Assembly: GCA_947063485.1 (NCBI GenBank)
Contig: CAMSSU010000005.1
Location: 1 to 60,723 of the forward strand
Direction: 5' to 3'
DNA: 60,723 bases
Origin: an uncultured Clostridia bacterium
Lineage (GTDB): Bacteria; Bacillota; Clostridia; Christensenellales; Christensenellaceae
Below, piece by piece: positions 54,278-60,723 of the stretch. The notes under the pieces were generated by a model. The model did no database searches. It was not told where the DNA came from and was given only the letters and a program-made list of their open reading frames with translations. Positions within the stretch are counted from its first letter, which is position 1. Every line of letters begins with the position of its first letter. Made by a program: the position numbers and the translations under genes.

Positions 54278-55030
54278 ATGTGCGATGAGAGCTATACTGC
54301 GCTGGCCGGTTTTTACGACGGGCTGATGGGTGACATTGATTATGGCGCATGGGCAGAGTATGTGCACAGCCTGCTTCAAAAAGCCGGCCGGCCGGTTAGG
54401 CGGATTGGCGAGGTTGCCTGCGGCACGGGAAACCTCACGCTGCGCCTGAAAAAGATGGGCTACGATATTCTGGCCTCAGATGCCAGCGGGCAGATGCTGG
54501 AGCGGGCGGCGCAAAAGGCCAGGGAGGCCGGGCAGCAGATTGTGTTTTCCTGCCAGGATATGCGCAGGCTGCAATTTCCAAAGGTGGATGCGGTCGTCTG
54601 CGCCTGCGACGGCGTCAACTATCTTGCGCCGGGAGAGCTTGCCTGCTTTTTCGAGGCGGCGGGCAAATGCCTTCGGCCAGGCGGGGCGCTGCTCTTTGAT
54701 ATGAGCAGCCGCTATAAGCTGGAGCAGATTCTGGCAGATCAGCTCTTTTTTGAAGACGGGGAGGATCTGACCTATTTTTGGCGCAACACCCAAAACAGGG
54801 ATAAGCAGTGCGTGGAGATGGAGCTGACCTTTTTTTGCAAAGATGCACAGGGAAGCTATGCGCGCACAGATGAGGCACAGCGCCAGTATTGGCATGAGGC
54901 GGGCGCTGTATTGCGGGATTTGCAAAAAGCGGGCTTTGAAGCCAAGGCCTATGCTTTTGGAACCGAGCAGCCGCCGGATGAGAAATGCCAGCGCATCCAG
55001 TTTTGGGCAGTGAAAAAGCAAGAGGTATGA
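54278..55030 (+). CDS. Class I SAM-dependent methyltransferase
   Basis: The 250-residue protein opens YTALAGFYDGLMGDIDYGAWAEYV, common in small-molecule methyltransferases of Bacillota, and has RIGEVACGTGNLTLRL (SAM motif I), ILASDASGQMLERA (motif II acid), VVCACDGVNYL and LRPGGALLFDMSS. Substrate is unknown. ATG at 54278 follows GAGGTG by 8 bases. It is 4 bases upstream of hslO, so the two are probably coupled. Confidence 0.88.
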   Translation: MCDESYTALAGFYDGLMGDIDYGAWAEYVHSLLQKAGRPVRRIGEVACGTGNLTLRLKKMGYDILASDASGQMLERAAQKAREAGQQIVFSCQDMRRLQFPKVDAVVCACDGVNYLAPGELACFFEAAGKCLRPGGALLFDMSSRYKLEQILADQLFFEDGEDLTYFWRNTQNRDKQCVEMELTFFCKDAQGSYARTDEAQRQYWHEAGAVLRDLQKAGFEAKAYAFGTEQPPDEKCQRIQFWAVKKQEV

Positions 55031-55034
55031 TAAT

Positions 55035-55913
55035 TTGAAAAATCAGTTAGTGCATTTGATGTTAAATGATGAAGTCCGCATCATTGCGGCGGATACGACG
55101 CAGCTTGTGGAGGAGGCCAAGGCGATACACGGGACGTATCCCGTGGCGACGGCTGTGCTTGGGCGCACGCTGACAGCCGCGGCCATCCTGGGCAGCCAGC
55201 TGCGCAGAGAATGGGAAAACCTGACCATTACGCTAAACGGCGGCGGCCCGGCCGGGACGGTTCTGGCCACGGCCAACGGAAACTGCGAAGTCAAGGGATA
55301 TATCGCTAACCCGCAGGTGAATCTGCCGGCCAGGGAAGACGGCAAGCTGGATGTGGGCGGCGCAGTCGGCAAAGACGGCTTTTTGACCGTGAGCAAAGAC
55401 CTCGGTCTGAAAGAGCCGTATGTGGGGCAGACGGCGCTGGTTTCCGGCGAAATTGCTGAAGATCTGGCCTACTACTATCTGCAAAGCGAGCAGCAGCCCA
55501 CCATCGTGTATCTGAGCGTTTGGGTGGATATCGATACCTCTGTGCTGCGGGCCGGAGGGCTGGTCATCAGCCCGATGCCGGGCGCCAGCGAGGAGACGCT
55601 CTCGTTTATCGAATCGCGGCTTTTTGAGATTCAAAACTACGCGCTCATGCTCATGCAGTATTCCCCGGAGGAGGCTGTCCGCAAAATTTTCCGGGATGGC
55701 AAAATTGAGCTGACCAGAACGCAGGAGCCGAGATACGTCTGCAACTGCACCAGAGAGCGCTTCTCCCAGGGGATTTTATCCCTGGGCAGAGAAGAGATTG
55801 AGCAGATGCTAAAAGAGGACGGGCAGGCGGAGGTGGTCTGCCAATTCTGCAACAAACAATACCTATTTCGCGCAGAGGATTTGCAAAAACTGCTGGAAGA
55901 GACGAGTGAATGA
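55035..55913 (+). CDS. hslO: Redox-regulated chaperone Hsp33
   Basis: The 292-residue chaperone is activated by oxidation. The N-terminal fold includes TAAAILGSQLRRE and LNGGGPAGTVLATANGNCEV; the C-terminal zinc switch has CNCTRERF (~235) and CQFCNKQY (~268). It starts at TTG after AGAGG. Its stop overlaps the ATG of the next gene (ATGA). Confidence 0.95.
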   Translation: MKNQLVHLMLNDEVRIIAADTTQLVEEAKAIHGTYPVATAVLGRTLTAAAILGSQLRREWENLTITLNGGGPAGTVLATANGNCEVKGYIANPQVNLPAREDGKLDVGGAVGKDGFLTVSKDLGLKEPYVGQTALVSGEIAEDLAYYYLQSEQQPTIVYLSVWVDIDTSVLRAGGLVISPMPGASEETLSFIESRLFEIQNYALMLMQYSPEEAVRKIFRDGKIELTRTQEPRYVCNCTRERFSQGILSLGREEIEQMLKEDGQAEVVCQFCNKQYLFRAEDLQKLLEETSE

Positions 55914-57607
55914 TCAAAAATAAAAAAGCGCAGCCCAAAGTGGTGAGCTTTGAGCGCAGCGCAGAATATTACTATTTGAAATATCAGCGGCAGATGGATA
56001 AGGGCGCCTATTTGGATGCGCTGGACTGTCTGCGCACGGCCGTTCGGAAAGATCCGGATAACTGCGCATATCAGCTGGCGCTGGCGGAATTTTACACGGA
56101 AATCAACTACTTTGAAGAGAGCAACTACCGGGTGCTGGAGGCCATGCGGCGTATGCCAGGGGAAGAGGGACGCACGCTGTTTTTGCTGGGCTGCAACTTC
56201 TTTGGCATGCGGGAAGAGCAGAAGGCTCAGGAGTGCTTTGAAAAGTATCTGGATCGGTATGAGAACGGCGAATATGCCCTGGATGTCCGGGATTTTCTGG
56301 AGATGATGGAGTTCGATGCCGAGGAGTATGGCGTCCCGCGGGAGTGCCTGGCCAGAAGCGATGAGGGCCGGGACTGGCTGGATCGGGGAGAATACGACAA
56401 AGCCATCGAGATTTTGGGGGAGATCTGCCGGGAACACCCGGATCTGGAATACGCGAAAAACAACCTGGCGCTGGCGCACTACTGCCGGGGAGACGTGGAA
56501 CGCGCGATCGCGCTTTCCAAAGAAGTGCTGGCCTATCGGCCGGGAGATACCTACGCGACCTGCAACCTGGTGCTGTTTTCCCTCGCCCTGGACGACCCCG
56601 AGCAGCTGCTCTACTATTGCGGCAAACTGGATGCCCTGTCGCCGGAAGATCCGGATGAGAAGATCAAAGTTGCGCTGACGTACTGCGAGCTCAATGAGGA
56701 TGAGAAGGCCTACCGCATACTGTGCCAGGCTCTGGCGGAGATCCCATATGATCCCCAGGCGCTGTTTTTGGCGGGTGCGGCGGCGGCCAATACAGATCGC
56801 CTGGCCGAAAGCCTGGACTATTTCCTCAGGATGATCAAGCTGCGGCCGGAGGATACCGTCGCGCTTTTCTATAAAAACTATGTGCAGAATGCCTTGAAAA
56901 AGGGAGAGAGTGCGTTTATCGCCTATAACTGCCAGGTTTCCATCGCGGAGATGCACCGGCGCATCAGCTATTTAAACGAGTGTTTTCGCAAAAACCAGCG
57001 GCATCTGCAAGATTTATGGCGGGAGGACGACTATTTCTCCTCTCTGCTCATTTGGGGCCTCAGCGTGGGCAACGATGCCATCCGCAAAGCAGTGTTTGAG
57101 ATCATCTGCAAGTTTGAAGATGAGAAGGCGGAGGAGTTTTTCCGCCGCTTCCTGCTCTCGAGAGACGAGCCGGATGAACTCAAGAACCAGGCGCTGCTCT
57201 GCCTGCGGCGAATGCAGGCAGAACAACCCTATATCGCCTATCTTTCGGGGAAGATCGCGGAAGTGCGCGTGGGGGTGGTGGAAGAGATGAGCTCGGATTT
57301 TACGGGCAGCCACCAGCGCGTTTTGGAGGAGATCATCACTCTGGCCTCGGATTATGGCTGGAAGCAGTATATGCCCGGCGCGATTGAGCTGATGGGAAAA
57401 TACCTTGGCGCTTTCCGCAAGGCGCCGGCCATGCGCAGCATCCGGGCATGGGCAGGGGCGTTTCTATGCCTGGCGGCAAGGCAGGAACAGCAGGAGCTGG
57501 CGGCGGATATGCTAAGCCGCGCAGGGGTGGAAAAAAACGCGCTGCATCGGTGTATGCGGGCGATCGAAAGGAAACTGGAGGAACGGGAATCATGCAGCTG
57601 CAAGTGA
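55910..57607 (+). CDS. TPR-repeat protein
   Basis: The 565-residue protein is almost all tetratricopeptide-like helical pairs, clearest at YLDALDCLRTAVRKDPDNCA, YDKAIEILGEICREHPDLEY, DVERAIALSKEVLAYRPGDT and LAESLDYFLRMIKLRPEDT. No signal peptide or membrane helix is seen, so it is cytoplasmic. TPR arrays bind peptides or proteins. It overlaps hslO by 4 bases and the following gene by 16 bases. No specific function is assignable. Confidence 0.8.
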   Translation: MIKNKKAQPKVVSFERSAEYYYLKYQRQMDKGAYLDALDCLRTAVRKDPDNCAYQLALAEFYTEINYFEESNYRVLEAMRRMPGEEGRTLFLLGCNFFGMREEQKAQECFEKYLDRYENGEYALDVRDFLEMMEFDAEEYGVPRECLARSDEGRDWLDRGEYDKAIEILGEICREHPDLEYAKNNLALAHYCRGDVERAIALSKEVLAYRPGDTYATCNLVLFSLALDDPEQLLYYCGKLDALSPEDPDEKIKVALTYCELNEDEKAYRILCQALAEIPYDPQALFLAGAAAANTDRLAESLDYFLRMIKLRPEDTVALFYKNYVQNALKKGESAFIAYNCQVSIAEMHRRISYLNECFRKNQRHLQDLWREDDYFSSLLIWGLSVGNDAIRKAVFEIICKFEDEKAEEFFRRFLLSRDEPDELKNQALLCLRRMQAEQPYIAYLSGKIAEVRVGVVEEMSSDFTGSHQRVLEEIITLASDYGWKQYMPGAIELMGKYLGAFRKAPAMRSIRAWAGAFLCLAARQEQQELAADMLSRAGVEKNALHRCMRAIERKLEERESCSCK

Positions 57608-58470
57608 TCGATTTTCATGCCCGCTTTATGCAGGATTATATGCAGTGGTGCCAGGAAAACGAGGAGCTGGCCAAAGACGAGGAGCATCTGGAAGAGCGGT
57701 TTTACGATCTCTACGATACCTGGATGCAGAGCCCCAAAGAGTGGCTGGAGGGAAAAAGCCCCCTGCAGTATTTCCATGAAATCGGAGATGCGAGGCTGTA
57801 TGTCTCTGCGATGATAGAGTATATCCTGGAAGAGGTGGAGCTGCCCGATCCGCTGCTGCACTGCATTTTGGAGCACAAAGAGGAGATCTACCCGATTTTC
57901 CTGGGTATTTTTTATGCGGATAACCTGGAGGAGAAGGACGTTACGCCCGAGCAGCTTCTGGAAATCCAGGGGCACATCGTCTCACTGCTGGAGCAGATGC
58001 AGATGCCGCATCCCTATGAGCAGTATCTGAACATTCTGCGGGATTTGCAGGAGGATTCGCTTTTTGCAGAGGAGGCTACAGCGGCGCTGGCAGAGGCAGG
58101 GGAGCAGGTGCGCGAACAGGTGTTCGAGGCCTATGCCGTTGCCCAGGGGTATGCGAAAAAATGCCTGCTGGATCTCATCTCCTATTACTCGGGTGATGCC
58201 CGGGCGCTGGAGATTTTGCTGGAGGAGTTCGCCGCGCCGGAGGCAGATCTCGCCTTCTTGGCCGAATGCCTGGGGCGGCTGGGAGATGAGGGCGCGCTGG
58301 ATAGCCTGCGGGCGGCCATCGCAGACGACGGCATCGAATACTATGAGTTTCGGGAGCTGCGCAACGCCATCGAAGCGATAGGCGGCGAGGAGATCCCGGA
58401 TCGGGATTTCTCCGGCGATGCCCTTTATGATTATCTGGCGGCGGCGCAGGAAGAGAATGGTGCAGTATGA
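57592..58470 (+). CDS. Acidic helical-repeat (HEAT-like) protein
   Basis: The 292-residue protein is very acidic and helical. The second half shows short repeats of HEAT/PBS type (QVFEAYAVAQGYAKKCLLDLI, ALEILLEEFAAPEADLAFLAEC, GRLGDEGALDSLRAAIADD). ATG at 57592 was chosen because GGAGG lies 9 bases upstream; the frame is open much further back within the TPR gene. It overlaps both neighbours, which indicates translational coupling and a likely shared role with the TPR protein. Confidence 0.75.
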   Translation: MQLQVIDFHARFMQDYMQWCQENEELAKDEEHLEERFYDLYDTWMQSPKEWLEGKSPLQYFHEIGDARLYVSAMIEYILEEVELPDPLLHCILEHKEEIYPIFLGIFYADNLEEKDVTPEQLLEIQGHIVSLLEQMQMPHPYEQYLNILRDLQEDSLFAEEATAALAEAGEQVREQVFEAYAVAQGYAKKCLLDLISYYSGDARALEILLEEFAAPEADLAFLAECLGRLGDEGALDSLRAAIADDGIEYYEFRELRNAIEAIGGEEIPDRDFSGDALYDYLAAAQEENGAV

Positions 58471-59588
58471 GCAAACAGCTATGTTATGCGGCGTGTTCGT
58501 TTGGGCTGGAGGCAGTTGTCGCAAGGCAGCTGGAGCAGCTGGGGCTGGAAGAGGTTCACTCGAGGGATGCCCGGGTATATTTTTGCGCGGATGCGGAGGG
58601 AATTGCACGGGCAAACCTTTGGCTTTCCGCGGCAGATCGGGTTTATCTGGTGCTTTCCGAGTTTTCCGCGGCGACGTTCGAGGAGCTCTTTCAGGGTGTT
58701 AAGGCGATCGCCTGGGCGGATTATTTGCCCAAAACGGCGCTGTTTCCCGTCTTGGCGGATTCCGTCCGCTCCACGCTCAAAAGCGTGCCGGATATTCAGT
58801 CGGTTTCGAAAAAGGCAGTTGTGGAGGCGCTGAAGGGCGCGTATGGCGTTTCCTTCTTTCGGGAAAGCGGCGCGCAGTATCAGATCTATGTGAGCATTTT
58901 AGCGGATCAGGTCAGCGTGTGCCTCAATACCAGCGGCCAGGGGCTAAACCGCCGGGGATACCGCGTGAAAAACGGCCCGGCGCCTTTGCGGGAGACGCTG
59001 GCGGCAGGCATCATCAGCCTTTCGCGCTGGAGAGACAGGCCGTTTTACGATTTAACTTGCGGCAGCGGGACGATTGCCATCGAGGCCGCATTGCAGGCGC
59101 GGAACCGCGCGCCCGGCTTCTTTCGGCAGTTTGACGCCGAAGCCTGGAGTGAGGCCTATCAAAAGGCGTTTCGCCGGCAGCAGGAACAGGCGGGGGCAGC
59201 CGTGAAAAAAGAGGTGCAGACGCAGATTTTTGCTTCGGATCTCAACCCGAAGATGGTAGAGATGGCCGAGTTTCATGCGAAGCGTGCAGGAGTTGCAGAT
59301 TTGATTCGTTTTTCTGTGGCGGATGCCCGGGATTTTGCGCCAAAAACGCCGGAGGGAACTGTTTTTTCCAACCCGCCCTATGCCATTCGCATGGGTGAGA
59401 AAAAGCAGGTGCGCGAGCTTTATCGGGATATGGGCACAAGGCTGAGAGGGCTTGCGCATTTCAAGAGCTACTTCATCTGTGCAGACGAGCAGTTTGAATC
59501 TGCCTATGGAAAACAGGCGGATAAAAAGCGCAAGCTGTATAACGGCAACATTAAATGCACTTTCTACCAGTATTTTCGCTCGGAATGA
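58467..59588 (+). CDS. THUMP-domain rRNA methyltransferase (YpsC/RlmL-like)
   Basis: The 373-residue enzyme has an N-terminal ferredoxin-like/THUMP region (~1-165, including RVYLVLSEFSAATFEELFQGVKAI) and a SAM-dependent N2-guanine methyltransferase domain with FYDLTCGSGTIAIEAAL, IFASDLNPKMVEMAEFHAKRAG and the catalytic NPPY of FSNPPYAIRMG. It matches the YpsC / RlmL N-terminal-type family that modifies 23S rRNA. It starts at ATG overlapping the preceding stop. Confidence 0.92.
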   Translation: MSKQLCYAACSFGLEAVVARQLEQLGLEEVHSRDARVYFCADAEGIARANLWLSAADRVYLVLSEFSAATFEELFQGVKAIAWADYLPKTALFPVLADSVRSTLKSVPDIQSVSKKAVVEALKGAYGVSFFRESGAQYQIYVSILADQVSVCLNTSGQGLNRRGYRVKNGPAPLRETLAAGIISLSRWRDRPFYDLTCGSGTIAIEAALQARNRAPGFFRQFDAEAWSEAYQKAFRRQQEQAGAAVKKEVQTQIFASDLNPKMVEMAEFHAKRAGVADLIRFSVADARDFAPKTPEGTVFSNPPYAIRMGEKKQVRELYRDMGTRLRGLAHFKSYFICADEQFESAYGKQADKKRKLYNGNIKCTFYQYFRSE

Positions 59589-59618
59589 TTGACAAGCAGA
59601 TGCCAAGTGTGATACAAT
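59589..59618 (+). promoter_or_regulatory. Promoter of tRNA-Thr
   Basis: TTGACA (59589-59594) and TACAAT (59613-59618) have an 18-base spacer, ending 15 bases before the tRNA. The -35 box starts at the base after the methyltransferase stop. Confidence 0.8.
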
Positions 59619-59633
59619 CGCAGTTGTTGAAAC

Positions 59634-59709
59634 GCCAGCGTGGCACAGTTGGTAGCGCAGCTGATTCGTAATCAGCAGGTCAAGGGTTCGAGTCCCTTCG
59701 CTGGCTCCA
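59634..59709 (+). tRNA. tRNA-Thr (anticodon CGT)
   Basis: Full cloverleaf: acceptor GCCAGCG/CGCTGGC, D arm with GGCACAGTTGGTAGCGC, anticodon stem GCTGA/TCAGC with loop TTCGTAA (anticodon CGT), T arm AAGGGTTCGAGTCCCTT and encoded CCA. It reads ACG threonine codons. Confidence 0.95.
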
Positions 59710-59737
59710 AAAAACCGCTTTGTTAAGCGGTTTTTTT
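59710..59737 (+). terminator. Terminator of tRNA-Thr
   Basis: AAAACCGCTT and AAGCGGTTTT pair around TGTT with a T7 run. Confidence 0.9.
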
Positions 59738-59807
59738 GTGTCTAAAATTTTTCTGGGACACTTCCTGCGGAGGAGGCAAGGGAAAGCGAGGTATGAAGCC
59801 CGCTTTT

Positions 59808-60080
59808 TTATTTGTCATTTCCAGACAGCAGGTCTGTCAAAGAAGCCAGCCGGGATGATGCGTCAGGAATGCCTTCCAAGAGCTGAGCCGTGGAAACGCC
59901 GAGCGCATTCGCGATCTTGTCCAAAGTGCTAAACTCTAAATTTCCATCAGCATGTTCGGCGGCCCGGAGTGTTTTGGGATCGATGCCGGCATTTATGGCA
60001 AAGGCGAACTCAGAGAGCCCGGTCTTCCCGCGGAGCCGGGAGATATTCTGAGCGACAACTTTTCGATAGGTGTTTTCCAT
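59808..60080 (-). CDS. Small XRE-family HTH regulator
   Basis: The 90-residue protein is one Cro/C1-type HTH: AQNISRLRGKTGLSEFAFAINAG, IDPKTLRAAEHADGN and STLDKIANALGVSTAQLLEG. No sensor domain is attached. AGGAGAAA precedes the ATG. Three near-repeats TTATAGAA, TTATGGAA, TTATGAAT (60103-60129, spaced 9-10 bases) lie directly upstream on the plus strand and may be its own operator. Confidence 0.82.
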   Translation of the reverse strand: MENTYRKVVAQNISRLRGKTGLSEFAFAINAGIDPKTLRAAEHADGNLEFSTLDKIANALGVSTAQLLEGIPDASSRLASLTDLLSGNDK

Positions 60081-60436
60081 AATTTTCTCCTAAAAAATAC
60101 AGTTATAGAAAATTATGGAATTTATGAATTTGCCTAAACAATGGAATAAGGCAATATTTTTGTATCAAAATATCGGCAGTAACAAGAGCGGAGAGATAGA
60201 TTGCGCATCGTATACCGAAGTATTGCCCTTTTTGAGTTGCTTTGCATTTTAGAAGCGGGGGAGTAGTGCGGCTTCCATCTTGGGCATTCCCGGTTCCCGC
60301 TTGAAAGTTATGCTTGTGCAATGGCGCACTTTGAATGTAAAAAATAGAATGCAATGATATAAAAGTATTGGTAGAAAATTGACGAAAAATAGCGAAAAAT
60401 GCTATGATAAAAGAAATGGATTAGGGGGAAGGTTGG
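60081..60436. other. Intergenic region before terminal lipoprotein gene
   Basis: This AT-rich stretch holds the short direct repeats next to the XRE gene and the promoter of the lipoprotein gene at 60379-60408. Nothing else is recognised. Confidence 0.6.
60379..60408 (+). promoter_or_regulatory. Promoter of the terminal lipoprotein gene
   Basis: TTGACG (60379-60384) and TATGAT (60403-60408) have an 18-base spacer, 28 bases before the ATG. Confidence 0.75.
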
Positions 60437-60723
60437 ATGAGGAAATTTTTGAGCCTGTTATTGGCTGTGATGTTGTGCTGCGCCGTATTCGTATCTTGCG
60501 GCAAGGCGGAGCAGGAGCCTGAAGTGTCGGTTGAGCCGTCGGTTGAGGTGGAAGCATCGCCCAGCCCAACGCCAGAACCGCGCACAAAGGTGGAAATTCC
60601 AGAAGAATTGAAATTCTGCGATGAGCCGCTATACTATGGCATGACCATTGAGGAAATCCGGGAAATCTTCGGGCAGGAAGATGAGACGAGTGAAAGAGAG
60701 GTCTATCAAATTGGCAAGCATGT
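60437..60723 (+). CDS. Predicted lipoprotein, cut by window edge
   Basis: The visible 95 residues start with a lipoprotein signal (FLSLLLAVMLCCAVFVSCGK, lipobox Cys about 21), then a Pro/Glu/Ser-rich linker (EPSVEVEASPSPTPEPRT) and the beginning of a domain (YYGMTIEEIREIFGQEDE) that resembles small SmpA/OmlA-like or peptidase-inhibitor-like repeats in other lipoproteins. The gene runs past the right end, so family and full length are unknown. Confidence 0.75.
   Translation, partial: MRKFLSLLLAVMLCCAVFVSCGKAEQEPEVSVEPSVEVEASPSPTPEPRTKVEIPEELKFCDEPLYYGMTIEEIREIFGQEDETSEREVYQIGKH

Overview
The window looks like chromosome of an anaerobic, Gram-positive (Bacillota/Clostridia-type) bacterium with moderately GC-rich genes and AT-rich promoters. 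The evidence is a ctsR-mcsA-mcsB-clpC heat-shock operon with a CtsR box, two T-box leaders, single-chain glycyl-tRNA synthetase, Hsp33, LrgAB, an LCP cell-wall transferase, rubredoxin plus an A-type flavodiiron protein, and many consensus sigma-A promoters with 16-18 bp spacers. No phage, insertion sequence, CRISPR array or rRNA was seen. Genus-level placement cannot be made from the sequence alone.

Layout. 1-1.6 kb: a LytTR-type regulator and a cupin on the minus strand. 2.2-17.5 kb: one long co-directional cluster that begins with a VTC-domain protein, a DUF4956 membrane protein and a CotH-like kinase. It continues with a membrane-anchored glycosidase-like protein, a HEAT-repeat protein and a processive family-2 glycosyltransferase, and ends with signalling proteins: a GGDEF-EAL protein split by a frameshift, a hybrid histidine kinase, a REC-HD-GYP-GGDEF protein and an HPt protein. 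The simplest reading is a cyclic-di-GMP-controlled surface polysaccharide system. 17.9-23.5 kb: tRNA-Arg, an HflX GTPase with a JAMM-like N-terminal domain, a membrane protein with a repetitive tail, glyS with its T-box, a tiny cysteine-rich protein and a VOC protein. 23.6-30.4 kb: an LCP protein, a lipoprotein, a T-box-controlled regulator/acyl-CoA synthetase pair, two GNAT acetyltransferases, YjbQ and GalU.

30.5-35.1 kb holds ctsR-mcsA-mcsB-clpC. 35.2-38.7 kb holds three consecutive PP-loop ATP pyrophosphatases: LarE, full-length GuaA, and a second GMP-synthase-like protein without the glutaminase domain. 38.8-41.4 kb holds an FMN-binding protein, a B3/B4 protein and lrgAB. 41.6-49.0 kb is a purine operon (purE-C-F-M-N-H-D), followed by an acyl-ACP thioesterase. 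49.8-52.3 kb is a redox-stress group: a Crp/Fnr regulator with a palindromic operator, an NrdD-tail-like protein, rubredoxin and flavodiiron protein. 52.3-54.0 kb carries a membrane-anchored protein and asd on the minus strand. 54.3-59.6 kb is a run of methyltransferase, hslO, TPR protein, helical-repeat protein and THUMP methyltransferase, followed by tRNA-Thr. A small XRE regulator and a lipoprotein cut by the window edge close the segment.
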